64,000 bases of DNA from Gemella sp. zg-570. GTDB lineage: Bacteria > Bacillota > Bacilli > Staphylococcales > Gemellaceae. Shown here piece by piece: positions 13,482-23,137 of the stretch. The notes beneath the pieces are model-generated. The model was not told the DNA's origin and did not search any database. It saw only the letters and a program-made list of their open reading frames with translations. Positions within the stretch are counted from its first letter, which is position 1. Each line of letters opens with the position of its first letter. The position numbers and the translations under genes are program-made. Location: the NCBI RefSeq assembly GCF_018866345.1, contig NZ_CP076443.1, forward strand, positions 1 through 64,000, in the 5' to 3' direction.

Positions 13482-13498
13482 TCAAAATATAATCAAAA
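13482..13498. promoter_or_regulatory. candidate IolR operator, symporter side
   Basis: TCAAAATATAATCAAAA occurs here and again, identical over 17 bases, at 13711-13727 in front of iolE. Each copy contains two TCAAAA steps in direct repeat. This resembles the AYCAADAR-type repeats bound by the DeoR-family IolR of Bacillus subtilis. The copy lies in the 5' untranslated region of the symporter. Confidence 0.6.
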
Positions 13499-13517
13499 CT
13501 TAACCTTTGATATATAT

Positions 13518-13546
13518 ATATTAAAATAAAAATAATTTTTTGTCAA
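13518..13546 (-). promoter_or_regulatory. symporter operon promoter (minus strand)
   Basis: Read on the minus strand, TTGACA at 13546-13541 and TAATAT at 13523-13518 are 17 bases apart. The -35 box overlaps a cre-like site. Transcription would run into symporter, IIB and IIA. Confidence 0.55.
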
Positions 13547-13554
13547 CGTTTACT
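13540..13554. promoter_or_regulatory. cre-like site (CcpA), symporter side
   Basis: TTGTCAACGTTTACT fits the catabolite-responsive consensus WTGNAANCGNWNNCW with one mismatch. It overlaps the -35 box of the symporter promoter, so CcpA binding would repress. Confidence 0.5.
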
Positions 13555-13655
13555 AATTAAAAAATAAAAATTTTTTCTATATATTACAGTGTAAGGTTGT
13601 GCTAAAACAAAGAATTTATTGTGTTTTTTTGATTTTATTACATGTATTTTTACAG

Positions 13656-13684
13656 TTGACAACGTTTTAATAAATGTGTATAAT
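13656..13684 (+). promoter_or_regulatory. iolE operon promoter with cre-like overlap
   Basis: TTGACA at 13656-13661 and TATAAT at 13679-13684 have a 17-base spacer. TTGACAACGTTTTAA (13656-13670) also fits the cre consensus with two mismatches, so this promoter could be under glucose repression as well as IolR control. Confidence 0.75.
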
Positions 13685-13710
13685 TTTAATATAAGTTAAT
13701 AAAAACAAAC

Positions 13711-13727
13711 TCAAAATATAATCAAAA
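13711..13727. promoter_or_regulatory. candidate IolR operator, iolE side
   Basis: Second copy of TCAAAATATAATCAAAA, downstream of the iolE promoter and immediately before its ribosome site at 13731-13735. Binding would block transcription of the iol genes, while the twin site at 13482-13498 would block the symporter operon. Confidence 0.6.
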
Positions 13728-13742
13728 TAAGGAGGAAGAAAT

Positions 13743-14645
13743 GTGTCTTACGAGGTTACGAATATAAAATATGGAATTGCTCCAATCGGATGGAGAAATG
13801 ATGATATTCCAGATATAGGAAAGGAGAATACCTATAAACAAATTTTAAGTGATGCAAAATTAGTAGGTTTTGAAGGAACGGAGATAGGAGGATGTTATCC
13901 CGCTTGCCCTGATGAATTAAATAAAGAGTTATCTTTAAGAAATATGCGTATAGCAGGACAGTGGTTTAGTGGTTATTTAATTAGAGATGGACTGGAAAAG
14001 TCAATTGAAGATTTCACGAAACATTGTAGTTTTTTACAAGCAGTAGGAGCAGATGTTGCAGTTTATTCAGAGCAAAGTAGAAGTATTCAAGGCATGACGG
14101 ATGTTTGTGTTTATACAGAAAAACCATTTTATACAAAAGAAGAATTTGAATGTTTGGCAGATGGTTTAAATGTTTTGGGGAAAATAGCAAATGATCATGG
14201 TTTAAAATTGTGTTATCATCATCATATGGGAACAGGAATACAAACTTTAGAAGAAACACGTAAACTAATGGAGTTGACAGATCCAACTAGAGTTTATTTA
14301 TTATATGATACAGGTCATATTTACGTTTCTGATAGAGAATATATGCCTTTATTAAAAGAATTTAAAGATCGTATTGGGCATGTTCATTTTAAAGATGTTC
14401 GTCTAGAAAAGTTAGAAGAAGCAGTTAAAGAAAATATGAGTTTCTTAAATTCCTTTTTACATGGTATTTTCACTGTTCCTGGTGACGGCTGTATTGACTA
14501 CAGAGAAGTTTATGAATTTTTAGTAGATATGAATTATAGGGGTTGGATTGTTGTTGAAGCAGAACAAGATCCTAAAATAGCAAATCCTTTAGAATATGCG
14601 ATAAAAGGATATAACTATATGCAAACATTAAGAAAATATAAATAG
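13743..14645 (+). CDS. iolE: inosose dehydratase IolE
   Basis: IolE removes water from 2-keto-myo-inositol, the second step of inositol breakdown. The 300-residue product is a sugar-isomerase-type TIM barrel; [18 protein letters not shown] at the start, [12 protein letters not shown] in the middle, and GHVHFKDVR near 214-222 carry metal-binding residues typical of IolE. The start is GTG at 13743, seven bases after GGAGG; the ATG two bases upstream is out of frame and stops after eight codons. It opens the operon iolE-iolG-iolG2. Confidence 0.93.
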   Translation: MSYEVTNIKYGIAPIGWRNDDIPDIGKENTYKQILSDAKLVGFEGTEIGGCYPACPDELNKELSLRNMRIAGQWFSGYLIRDGLEKSIEDFTKHCSFLQAVGADVAVYSEQSRSIQGMTDVCVYTEKPFYTKEEFECLADGLNVLGKIANDHGLKLCYHHHMGTGIQTLEETRKLMELTDPTRVYLLYDTGHIYVSDREYMPLLKEFKDRIGHVHFKDVRLEKLEEAVKENMSFLNSFLHGIFTVPGDGCIDYREVYEFLVDMNYRGWIVVEAEQDPKIANPLEYAIKGYNYMQTLRKYK

Positions 14646-14661
14646 AGAGGTAAATAAATTT

Positions 14662-15693
14662 ATGATAAGAGTAGGAATTGTAGGATTAGGAAAAATAGGA
14701 GAAGATCATTTAAACCGTATCCAAAATCGCATATCAGGTATGGAAGTTACTGGTTTGTTTGATGTTGTTGAAAATCGTTGTGAAGATTTGATAGAAAAAT
14801 ACCATCTTAATGCAAAAAATTTTGATAGCTATCAAGACTTAGTAGAGTCTGATCAAGTTGATTTAGTAGTTGTTACAGCCATTAATCAGTTACATGCAGA
14901 AGTTGCTATTGCTGCTTTAAACGCTAATAAGTATGTATTTGTAGAAAAGCCACTTGCAATGACACAAGAAGAATGTTTAGAAGTTATGAAAGCCGAAGAA
15001 AAAACAGGTAAACGTATGTTACAAGTAGGGTTTATGCGTCGATACGATCCTGGCTATCAAACTTTAAAACAATATATAGAAAAAGGGGAAATAGGAAAAC
15101 CTCTTATGGCACATTGTCGTCACTTTAATACTTATTTATCTCAACCGAAAAATTATGTTAGTAGTCAGGCAATTGTAGAAACTTTTATTCACGAAATTGA
15201 AATTATGCATTGGTTATTAGATGAAGAATATAAGAGTGCAAAAGTGTATTTTCCAAAAAGAGCAGCTGTTACTAATGAATATAATACACCTCTTCAGGAT
15301 CCTCAAGTTGTTGTTCTTGAGACAGAATCTGGTGTAAATATTGTAACAGAAGTGTTTGTAAATGCTTATGGATATGATATTCACTGCGATATAGTGGGAG
15401 AGTTAGGAATGGCACAATTACCTGCAGTACCAAGCGTTGTATTAAGTAAAGCTGCTAGAAGAAGTACAAGCATTTTAACAGACTGGAAAGAAAGATTTAT
15501 AGCTGCTTACGATGTAGAATTTCAAGATATTGCAGATCGTCTGAATGCTTCAGAAGAATTAAATGGACCTTCTTCATGGGATGGTTATGTGTCAGCGGTA
15601 ACATCTGATGCCTGTATCCTTTCTCAACAAACAGGACAAACAGAAAAAATAGAATTAATAACAAAACCAGATTTTTACAAACAATTTAATTAA
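14662..15693 (+). CDS. iolG: inositol 2-dehydrogenase IolG
   Basis: This 343-residue Gfo/Idh/MocA oxidoreductase would oxidise myo-inositol to 2-keto-myo-inositol with NAD+. The N-terminal Rossmann motif is VGIVGLGKIGEDH, the EKP cofactor and catalytic motif is at VEKPLA near residue 95, and the HEIEIMHWLL segment near 176 carries a conserved active-site His. It follows iolE by 16 bases. A second homologue follows directly, so the division of substrates (myo- versus scyllo- or chiro-inositol) is open. Confidence 0.9.
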   Translation: MIRVGIVGLGKIGEDHLNRIQNRISGMEVTGLFDVVENRCEDLIEKYHLNAKNFDSYQDLVESDQVDLVVVTAINQLHAEVAIAALNANKYVFVEKPLAMTQEECLEVMKAEEKTGKRMLQVGFMRRYDPGYQTLKQYIEKGEIGKPLMAHCRHFNTYLSQPKNYVSSQAIVETFIHEIEIMHWLLDEEYKSAKVYFPKRAAVTNEYNTPLQDPQVVVLETESGVNIVTEVFVNAYGYDIHCDIVGELGMAQLPAVPSVVLSKAARRSTSILTDWKERFIAAYDVEFQDIADRLNASEELNGPSSWDGYVSAVTSDACILSQQTGQTEKIELITKPDFYKQFN

Positions 15694-15704
15694 GGAGAAA
15701 CCAT

Positions 15705-16721
15705 ATGTTAAGAGTAGGAATTGTTGGATTGGGAAGAATGGGGAAAACACACGCTCAAAATATGGTGAATCATATACCAGAAGTAAAATTGGTTGCAGCA
15801 TGTAGTATTTTTGAAGAAGAGTTATTATACGCTAAAGAGTATTTAGGTGTTGAAAACACCTATTCTTCTTTTGAAAAAATGATAGATGAAGCCAAGTTAG
15901 ATTTTGTTGTTATTGCAGCAGGAGCTGATGTTAGACCTTCAATGATATGTTACGCTATGGAAAAAGGAATTCACACATTTGCAGAAAAACCACTTGGATT
16001 ATCAGAGGAAGATATAAAAAAAGTTGTAGAAGTTGTAGAAAAATATAAAGATAGAGTGAAGTTTCAAGTTGGATTTATGAGAAGATTTGACGCTGATTAT
16101 CTATATGCTAAAGAAAAAATAGAAAGTGGAGAAATAGGAAGCATAGTTTATATTCGTGCGTATGGAATAGATCCTAGTAGCGGACTGGATTCTTTTGTTA
16201 ATTTTGCCAAAAACAGCAATAGCGGTGGTATTTATCATGATATGGCTATTCACGATATTGATTTGATTCGTTGGTTGACTGGTTGTGAATTTTCTAAAGT
16301 TTGGGCTGTTGGTGCAAACTTTGCACGTCCAGAATTAGACGAGGTTGGAGAATTAGAAACAGGAATAGTTCAAGCTCAATTAAATAATGGAGCAATGGTT
16401 CATTTGGTTGTAGGAAGAAATGCCCCGCATGGATATCAAGTAGAAACAGAAATTATGGGAACAAAAGGTTGGTTACGTATAGCGGGAGTTCCAGAAAAAA
16501 ATTTAGTAACTATTTATGATCATACTGGGGTAAGAAGAGAATGTTCGGCAAATTTTCCAGAAAGATTTAAAAAAGCATTTATAGAAGAAATTGTTGGATT
16601 TGCAAGGTGTATCAAAGAAAATAGAAATCCACAAGCAAGTGCACAAGATGGTCTTATAGCTACAAGAGTATCTCTTGTTTGTCAACAATCATTACAAGAA
16701 GGCATAATAAAGGAATGTTAA
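15705..16721 (+). CDS. iolG: second inositol dehydrogenase (Gfo/Idh/MocA family)
   Basis: A 338-residue paralogue of the preceding gene: VGIVGLGRMGKTHAQN Rossmann motif, AEKPLG near residue 93, and GGIYHDMAIHDIDLIRWL with the active-site Asp-His pair. This copy reads closer to classical IolG than the first. Paired dehydrogenases in iol clusters often split between inositol stereoisomers or reduce inosose isomers. It lies 11 bases after the first iolG in one operon, and is followed by a gap before iolR. Confidence 0.88.
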   Translation: MLRVGIVGLGRMGKTHAQNMVNHIPEVKLVAACSIFEEELLYAKEYLGVENTYSSFEKMIDEAKLDFVVIAAGADVRPSMICYAMEKGIHTFAEKPLGLSEEDIKKVVEVVEKYKDRVKFQVGFMRRFDADYLYAKEKIESGEIGSIVYIRAYGIDPSSGLDSFVNFAKNSNSGGIYHDMAIHDIDLIRWLTGCEFSKVWAVGANFARPELDEVGELETGIVQAQLNNGAMVHLVVGRNAPHGYQVETEIMGTKGWLRIAGVPEKNLVTIYDHTGVRRECSANFPERFKKAFIEEIVGFARCIKENRNPQASAQDGLIATRVSLVCQQSLQEGIIKEC

Positions 16722-16844
16722 TAAAGAGAAGTAGACTTTTAGAAAGATTTTTAGGTCCCAACTTATCTATGTATATATTTTCAAAACATAAAGAAAATTT
16801 TATAAAATTATAGAGACTAATGTGGATGAAAGAAGGTAAGAATT

Positions 16845-17633
16845 ATGAAATCTAAAAGAATATATGAAATGGAACACTACATTCATTTACACAAAAAAGT
16901 GTCTCTAAGTGAATTGGAAGAAAAATTTCAGATATCCATTAATACGGTTCGCCGAGATATTAAAGAGTTGTTAAAAAAAGAAGTAATAAAAAAAGTTTAT
17001 GGGGGAGTAGAATCTATAAAAGATGGTATTATTCAAACAGAAGATGTATTAATTGATATTGAAAAACGCCACCATACAAAACCAAAAGAAAAGCAAAACA
17101 TTGCAAAAAAGGCTGCTACTTTTATTAGGGATGGCGATACAATATACATTGATTCTGGAACTACAACTCTGGGTATTTTGGATTATTTATCACAGGATAT
17201 AAAAATTACAGTTGTTACGAATAGTTTACCAGTGATTAATAAGGCAGTAAAATTTCCCAATGTTGATATTATATTATCGGGAAACAAGTATCTAAAAAGA
17301 ACAAGCTCCTTCACTAAATTAGGAACATACTCTATATTAGAACGATTAAATGTTTCTAAAGCTTTTATGGCAGCAACAAGTGTATCCATAGATAATGGTG
17401 TAATGAATGCAACAATGGAAGAGTATGAACTTAAAACAAAGGTAGTTTCAAAGACTAAAGAAAAATATTTACTTGTTGATTGTTCAAAATTTAACAAATT
17501 AGGATTTATTACATTTGCAGAATTGACTGAATTTAAAACAATTATTACTGATAGTTTAGATGATGAACTTATGAAACAATTCGCACAGTTAAAAAATATT
17601 ACATTTATAGAAACAGCGAAAGAGGAAGTATAA
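16845..17633 (+). CDS. iolR: DeoR-family repressor, probable IolR
   Basis: A 262-residue DeoR-type regulator. Residues about 1-55 form the winged helix (LSELEEKFQISINTVRRDIKELL) and DSGTTTL near residue 103 marks the phosphosugar-sensing domain. In Bacillus subtilis IolR binds a late inositol intermediate (DKGP) and leaves its operators. The operator candidates in the divergent region at 13482 and 13711 are likely targets. The gene lies between the two halves of the iol cluster, with gaps of 123 and 204 bases on either side. Confidence 0.88.
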   Translation: MKSKRIYEMEHYIHLHKKVSLSELEEKFQISINTVRRDIKELLKKEVIKKVYGGVESIKDGIIQTEDVLIDIEKRHHTKPKEKQNIAKKAATFIRDGDTIYIDSGTTTLGILDYLSQDIKITVVTNSLPVINKAVKFPNVDIILSGNKYLKRTSSFTKLGTYSILERLNVSKAFMAATSVSIDNGVMNATMEEYELKTKVVSKTKEKYLLVDCSKFNKLGFITFAELTEFKTIITDSLDDELMKQFAQLKNITFIETAKEEV

Positions 17634-17793
17634 CAAAAATTAGATGATTTTTTTTATTAATGTGTTATTATATTTGGAAAATTCTAAAATAAAATATTCA
17701 TGTTAATATATTTACACAAAAAAAACAAAAAACGATGAAAGAGCTTGTTTAAAAATACAAAACATGATAAAATAAAATTAATTATTGAGTATA

Positions 17794-17815
17794 TGTTTAT
17801 CAACTTTTGATAACA
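17794..17815. promoter_or_regulatory. inverted repeat upstream of iolD
   Basis: TGTTTATCAA at 17794-17803 faces TTGATAACA at 17807-17815, an imperfect palindrome 10 bases ahead of the iolD ribosome site. It may be an operator for a second iol promoter, but no clear -35/-10 pair was placed. Confidence 0.3.
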
Positions 17816-17837
17816 TTTAGGGTTAGGAGGAATTTAT

Positions 17838-19748
17838 TTGGAAACAGTAAGATTAACAACAGCTCAAGCAATAATTAGATTTTTGGATCGTCAATATATT
17901 TCTTATGATGGGAAAGAAAATCGATTTGTAGAAGGTATATTTAATATCTTCGGACATGGGAATGTGTTAGGTTTGGGTCAAGCCTTGCAAGATGAGCATC
18001 ATTCCTTGCTAGCGTTCCAAGGAAAAAATGAACAGGCGATGGCATTAGCGGCAATAGGATATGCAAAACAGAAAAATCGTCGTCAAATTTATGCCTGCAC
18101 TAGCTCTGTAGGCCCAGGGGCGGCTAACTTTGTAACAGCGGCAGGAGTAGCTATTGCAAACAACATTCCTGTTTTGCTTCTTCCTGGAGAAACTTTTGCT
18201 ACAAGACAACCAGATCCAGTATTACAACAATTTGAAAGAGAAGATGACATTACGATTACTACAAACGACGCTCTGCGACCTGTATGTCGATTTTGGGATC
18301 GAATTACTCGACCTGAGCAGATAATGTCTAGCTTAGTAAAAGCTTTTGAAGTTTTGACTAATCCACAAACAGCTGGTCCAGTAGCTATCTGTTTAGCACA
18401 GGATGTAGAGGGGGAAAGTTATGACTATCCTATTTCATTTTTTGAAAAGAGAGTCCACTATATAGATCGTAGAAAGCCAACTGAAAGAGAATTAAAACAA
18501 TCGTTAGAGGTTATTAGTCAAGCAAAAAACCCCGTTTTATTAGTTGGTGGTGGCGCAAAATATTCTCAAGCAAAAAAAGAAATTGAAAAAATCTCAAAAA
18601 AATATTGTATTCCAGTAGTTGAAACACACGCAGGCAAATCTACCCTACTATATGATTTTGAATATTATTTGGGAGGTAATGGTATTTTAGGTACAACTGC
18701 AGCAAATAAAGTGGTTCAAAATGCAGATTTAATTATTGGCTTAGGTACACGTTACACTGATTTTACAACATGCTCAAAAACACAATTTAAAGAAGCAAAA
18801 CGTTTTGTAAATGTAAATTTAAGTCGTATGCAAGCTTATAAATTTGATGCGGTTAGTGTTGTAAGTGATGTTAAAGAATATTTACTTGCTATATATGAGT
18901 TGTTGGGAGACTATAAAACTACATATACAGATGAGCAAATTGCATCTTACAAAAAAGAGTGGGAAGAAGAACGTAATAGATTATCTAACATAACCTTTAC
19001 AATGAATGATTTTAAACCAGAGATAGACGGACATTTCACCCAAGAAATATTAAATGAGTACTCACAAGTGTTAGAAACAAAATTAACACAAAGTAGTGTT
19101 ATTACATATATTAATGACAATATTGACAAAGACTCTGTTATGGTTGCGGCAGCGGGTTCTATACCAGGAGATGTTCAGAAATTGTGGAATAGTCGCAGTG
19201 AAAATAGCTACAATATGGAGTATGGTTATTCTTGTATGGGATATGAAGTCAACGGAGCTTTGGGAGTTAAAATGGCAGAATCCCATCGTGAAGTTTATGC
19301 GCTTGTAGGAGATGGAAGTTTTAATATGTTGCATAGCGAGTTAGTTACGTCTTTACAGTATGGTTATAAAATCAATGTTGTCTTGTTAGATAATTCTGGT
19401 TTTGGCTGTATCAATAATTTACAAATGAGCAACGGAAGTGATTCTTTCTATTGTGAATTTAGGGATAAAGATAACAATATTATGAATATTGATTATGCTA
19501 CGGTAGCTAAAGGGTATGGAGCAAAAACTTACAGTGTGAAGACATTAGAAGACTTGCATCAAGCTTTAGAAGATAGTAAATCAAGTCCAATTTCAACTCT
19601 TATTGACATCAAAGTTTTACCGAAAACCATGACAGCAGGATATGATACATGGTGGAATGTGGGAGTATCTAGTCATTCTCCGAAACAAGCAGTTCAAAAG
19701 GCGTATGAAGAAAAAGAAAATCAATTAAAAATAGCAAGAAAATATTAA
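17838..19748 (+). CDS. iolD: trihydroxycyclohexane-1,2-dione hydrolase IolD
   Basis: IolD is the thiamine-diphosphate enzyme that opens the ring of 3D-trihydroxycyclohexane-1,2-dione to 5-deoxyglucuronate. The 636-residue length is normal. The PYR-type N-terminal domain holds GHGNVLGLGQAL, and the cofactor motif GDGSFN followed about 27 residues later by LLDNSG lies in the C-terminal domain near residues 489-520. The start is TTG at 17838, seven bases after TAGGAGG. It opens the second iol operon, with iolC nine bases downstream. Confidence 0.94.
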   Translation: METVRLTTAQAIIRFLDRQYISYDGKENRFVEGIFNIFGHGNVLGLGQALQDEHHSLLAFQGKNEQAMALAAIGYAKQKNRRQIYACTSSVGPGAANFVTAAGVAIANNIPVLLLPGETFATRQPDPVLQQFEREDDITITTNDALRPVCRFWDRITRPEQIMSSLVKAFEVLTNPQTAGPVAICLAQDVEGESYDYPISFFEKRVHYIDRRKPTERELKQSLEVISQAKNPVLLVGGGAKYSQAKKEIEKISKKYCIPVVETHAGKSTLLYDFEYYLGGNGILGTTAANKVVQNADLIIGLGTRYTDFTTCSKTQFKEAKRFVNVNLSRMQAYKFDAVSVVSDVKEYLLAIYELLGDYKTTYTDEQIASYKKEWEEERNRLSNITFTMNDFKPEIDGHFTQEILNEYSQVLETKLTQSSVITYINDNIDKDSVMVAAAGSIPGDVQKLWNSRSENSYNMEYGYSCMGYEVNGALGVKMAESHREVYALVGDGSFNMLHSELVTSLQYGYKINVVLLDNSGFGCINNLQMSNGSDSFYCEFRDKDNNIMNIDYATVAKGYGAKTYSVKTLEDLHQALEDSKSSPISTLIDIKVLPKTMTAGYDTWWNVGVSSHSPKQAVQKAYEEKENQLKIARKY

Positions 19749-19756
19749 GGAGTCTA

Positions 19757-20761
19757 ATGATGAAAAAGTTCATGCAAGCAGACAAACAGTACGATGTTAT
19801 TTGTTTAGGAAGGGTTACAATCGATTTAAATCCTAACGAAATAAATAGAACATTAGATAAAACAAAATCATTTAATATGTATTTGGGAGGTTCTCCAGGA
19901 AATGTATCTATAGGATTATCAAGACTAGGAAATCGTGTAGGTTTTATCGGAAAAGTATCTAATGATCAATTTGGGACATTTATTATTGATAAGTTAAACT
20001 CAGAAAATGTGGATACAAGTCATGTGATACGCTCAAACGGAAGAGACAGACTGGGATTAACATTTACAGAAATGAAATCTGAAACAGAATCTAGCATTTT
20101 AATGTATAGAAATGAAGCTTCAGATTTAAAACTATCTACTGAAGAAATTGATGAAGAATATATAAAACAAACAAGAGTTTTATTAATATCAGGAACAGCA
20201 CTTTCAGAAAGTCCGTCAAGAGAAGCTACTTTAAAAGCTATGTATTTGGCAAAAAAACATGGCGTGGCAATAGTATTTGATATTGACTATCGCTCATATA
20301 ATTGGAAAAATGAAGATGAAATTAGTATCTATTACACTACTGTTGCTAGAAATAGTGATTTGATTATAGGATCTAGAGAAGAATTTGACCTAACAGGAAG
20401 ATTATTAGGGTTAGCAGAGAAAACAGATAAAGAGGTCGCAACTTATTGGATGGAGCATGGAGAAGCTGAGATTGTTATTATTAAGCATGGTAAAAAAGGT
20501 TCATGTGCATTCGATGATAGTGGAAATGAGTATGTTGTACCATCTTATCCAGCCAAGGTATTAAAATCATTTGGTGGAGGAGATGCACATGGTTCTGCAT
20601 TGCTGACGTGTTTATTAAAAGGATATCTACTAGAAAAAGCTCTGCACTATGCTAGTGCATCAGCTTCTATTAACATTGGTAGTCATTCATGTTCTGAAAG
20701 TTTACCGACGTTAGAAGAAATTGAAAAAGCTGTAGAAAAGGCAAATTTATATAACAGATAA
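19757..20761 (+). CDS. iolC: 5-dehydro-2-deoxygluconokinase IolC
   Basis: A PfkB-family kinase that phosphorylates 5-dehydro-2-deoxygluconate (DKG) to DKGP, the inducer in Bacillus. The 334-residue protein has the sugar-binding motif GGSPGNVSIGLSRLG near residue 45 and the ATP/catalytic motif FGGGDAHGSALLTCLL, where the usual GAGDAF is GGGDAH. The start is one of two adjacent ATGs at 19757 and 19760. It sits between iolD and iolA. Confidence 0.92.
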   Translation: MMKKFMQADKQYDVICLGRVTIDLNPNEINRTLDKTKSFNMYLGGSPGNVSIGLSRLGNRVGFIGKVSNDQFGTFIIDKLNSENVDTSHVIRSNGRDRLGLTFTEMKSETESSILMYRNEASDLKLSTEEIDEEYIKQTRVLLISGTALSESPSREATLKAMYLAKKHGVAIVFDIDYRSYNWKNEDEISIYYTTVARNSDLIIGSREEFDLTGRLLGLAEKTDKEVATYWMEHGEAEIVIIKHGKKGSCAFDDSGNEYVVPSYPAKVLKSFGGGDAHGSALLTCLLKGYLLEKALHYASASASINIGSHSCSESLPTLEEIEKAVEKANLYNR

Positions 20762-20774
20762 GGAGAAATAAAAG

Positions 20775-22229
20775 ATGGTAAAAGTATTACGTAATTATAT
20801 CAATGGAGAATGGGTTGAAAGTGGGAGTGGTGAATTTTTAGAAGTTACAAACCCAGCAACTGAGGAAACTATAGCAAAAGTACCCCTATCAACAAAAGAA
20901 GAATTAGAACATGCAGCAGAAGTTGCAAAAAATGCGTATGAGTCTTGGAAAAATGTATCTATCTTAAAACGTGTAAAATATTTATTTAGATTACAACAAA
21001 TTTTAGAAGAAAATAAAGAAGAGCTTGCTAAATTAATAACATTAGAACATGGAAAAAATCTTAAAGAAGCCTTGGGTGAAGTTGGACGCGGTATTGAAAA
21101 TGTTGAAAACGCTGCGGGATTAGTTAGTTCATATATGGGGGATTCTTTAGCAACGGTCGCTACGGATGTAGAAGTAGTAAACTACCGTTACCCAGTTGGA
21201 GTAGTTGGATGTATTACCCCATTTAACTTCCCTATGATGGTTCCATTTTGGATGTTTCCAATGGCTTTAGCTTGCGGTAATACGGTTGTACTAAAACCAT
21301 CAGAAAAAACACCATTGTTAATTGAAAAAATTGTTTCATTTGTTGAACAAGCAGGATTTCCTAAAGGAGTATTCAATATTGTATTTGGCTCTCATAATGT
21401 GGTAAATGGTATTATAGAAAGTCCTAATATTAAAGCGATTTCCTTTGTAGGAAGTGAACCAGTAGGACGCTACATTTATCAAAAAGGATCAGAGAATTTA
21501 AAACGTGTCCAGGCCTTAACTGGAGCTAAAAATCATCTTATAGTTTTAGAAGATGCAGATTTAGAAGATGCTATGCCAAAAATTATTGGTGGTGCTTTTG
21601 GTTCAGCAGGAGAACGCTGTATGGCAGCAGCTGTTATAGCAGTACAAGATAGCATAGCAGATAAATTTATAGCGAGATTAAAGGAAGAAGCAGATAAATT
21701 ATCTATTGGAAATGCTTTAGAAGAAGATGTATTCTTAGGACCAGTTATTGATAAAGTAGCACAAGAGCGTATTTTTGGTTATATTGAAAAAGGGGTAGAA
21801 GAGGGAGCTTCATTAGTAAGAGATGGACGTGAAAATATTCCAGAAAAAGGTTATTTTGTAGCACCAACTATTTTCGATAATGTAAATGATACTATGACTA
21901 TTTGGAAAGATGAAATATTTGCACCAGTTGTTTCAATAACACGTATTTCTGGTATTCGTGAGGCAGTAGATTTGGCAAATCGCTCTCGCTTTGCAAATGG
22001 TTCATGCTTGTTTAGCAATAATGCAGCAGCTATTCGATATTTTAGAGAAAATATTGATGCAGGAATGTTGGGTGTTAATTTAGGAGTACCAGCACCAATT
22101 GCTTGGTTCCCATTCTCAGGCTGGAAAGATTCTTTCTACGGCACACTACATTGCAACGGAAAAGATGCAATTGAGTTTTATACACATAAAAAAGTAGTAA
22201 CTGCACAATATCGTACTAATAAATTTTAA
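20775..22229 (+). CDS. iolA: malonate-semialdehyde dehydrogenase (acetylating) IolA
   Basis: IolA oxidises malonic semialdehyde to acetyl-CoA and CO2 with NAD+ and CoA, ending inositol degradation. The 484-residue aldehyde dehydrogenase has the conserved [20 protein letters not shown], and [14 protein letters not shown]; Asn in GAKNH marks the CoA-dependent branch, which lacks the usual general-base Glu. The catalytic Cys is in [11 protein letters not shown]. It follows iolC by 13 bases. Confidence 0.93.
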   Translation: MVKVLRNYINGEWVESGSGEFLEVTNPATEETIAKVPLSTKEELEHAAEVAKNAYESWKNVSILKRVKYLFRLQQILEENKEELAKLITLEHGKNLKEALGEVGRGIENVENAAGLVSSYMGDSLATVATDVEVVNYRYPVGVVGCITPFNFPMMVPFWMFPMALACGNTVVLKPSEKTPLLIEKIVSFVEQAGFPKGVFNIVFGSHNVVNGIIESPNIKAISFVGSEPVGRYIYQKGSENLKRVQALTGAKNHLIVLEDADLEDAMPKIIGGAFGSAGERCMAAAVIAVQDSIADKFIARLKEEADKLSIGNALEEDVFLGPVIDKVAQERIFGYIEKGVEEGASLVRDGRENIPEKGYFVAPTIFDNVNDTMTIWKDEIFAPVVSITRISGIREAVDLANRSRFANGSCLFSNNAAAIRYFRENIDAGMLGVNLGVPAPIAWFPFSGWKDSFYGTLHCNGKDAIEFYTHKKVVTAQYRTNKF

Positions 22230-22241
22230 GGAGTATGGAGT

Positions 22242-23000
22242 ATGTTTGGACAAGTAGAACTACAAAATGGAAAAAATAATATTTGCGATAAAAATTTTCA
22301 CGCCAATATGAATATGGACGTTGCAACCTATCTATTAGAACCATCTGAAAAATTAGAATTGATATCAGATACAAAAGAAACAGCTATTTTACCAATTTTT
22401 GGGAAACTTACTATTCGCTATTTAGATAAAGAAGAGTTGATTGAAAGAGAAAATTGTTTTGAGAATAAACCCTCTTGCTTACACGTACCCAAAGGAATTA
22501 TCATAGAAATAGTTGCTCATGAAGCAAGTGAGCTTCTCGTGCAACAAAAAGAAAATGATAATACATTCCCACCTCGTTTTTACAAACCAGAAGATGTATC
22601 TCAATTTATAGCAGGGGAAGATGATTTTGAGGCGTCATCTAAAAGAATAATAAGAACTATATTTGATTATGAAACAGCTCCTTACTCTAATATGGTGCTG
22701 GGAGAGGTTTTGAGTTATACAGGTCGTTGGAATAGTTACCCACCACATCATCACCCACAACCAGAAGTTTATTACTTTAAATTTGATCATCCAAACGGTT
22801 TTGGTGTATCGGTGATTGGAGATGAGGCGGCTCTTGTAAAAAATAATAGTGTAGCCTACATACCTGGTGGTTTGGTACATCCGCAAGTATGTGCCCCTGG
22901 ATATCGTATGTATTATGTGTGGATGATTCCGCACTTTGAAAATAATCCTTGGACAGAAAGAATTTATGCCGAGGAACATAAATGGTTGCTTGAAAAATAA
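22242..23000 (+). CDS. iolB: 5-deoxy-glucuronate isomerase IolB
   Basis: IolB converts 5-deoxyglucuronate to DKG, the IolC substrate. The 252-residue bicupin protein has the metal-binding motif PPHHHPQPEVYYF with three His and a Glu, and GGLVHPQVCAPGYRMYY holding a further ligand His. Last gene of the iolDCAB operon; a terminator follows at 23103. Confidence 0.92.
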   Translation: MFGQVELQNGKNNICDKNFHANMNMDVATYLLEPSEKLELISDTKETAILPIFGKLTIRYLDKEELIERENCFENKPSCLHVPKGIIIEIVAHEASELLVQQKENDNTFPPRFYKPEDVSQFIAGEDDFEASSKRIIRTIFDYETAPYSNMVLGEVLSYTGRWNSYPPHHHPQPEVYYFKFDHPNGFGVSVIGDEAALVKNNSVAYIPGGLVHPQVCAPGYRMYYVWMIPHFENNPWTERIYAEEHKWLLEK

Positions 23001-23102
23001 GTAATAATAAATTTGAAAAATATCAAATAATATGTAAAAAGACTTCCTCAATAAAAAATCTGTATATAAAGAAAATATGTTTTAGAATATATACTAATAA
23101 AC

Positions 23103-23137
23103 AAAAAAAAGACAACCTTTAGGTTGTCTTTTTTTAT
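23103..23137 (+). terminator. terminator of the iol operon
   Basis: A perfect stem AAAGACAACC/GGTTGTCTTT with a four-base loop, ending in a T tract at 23130-23136. Confidence 0.9.
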
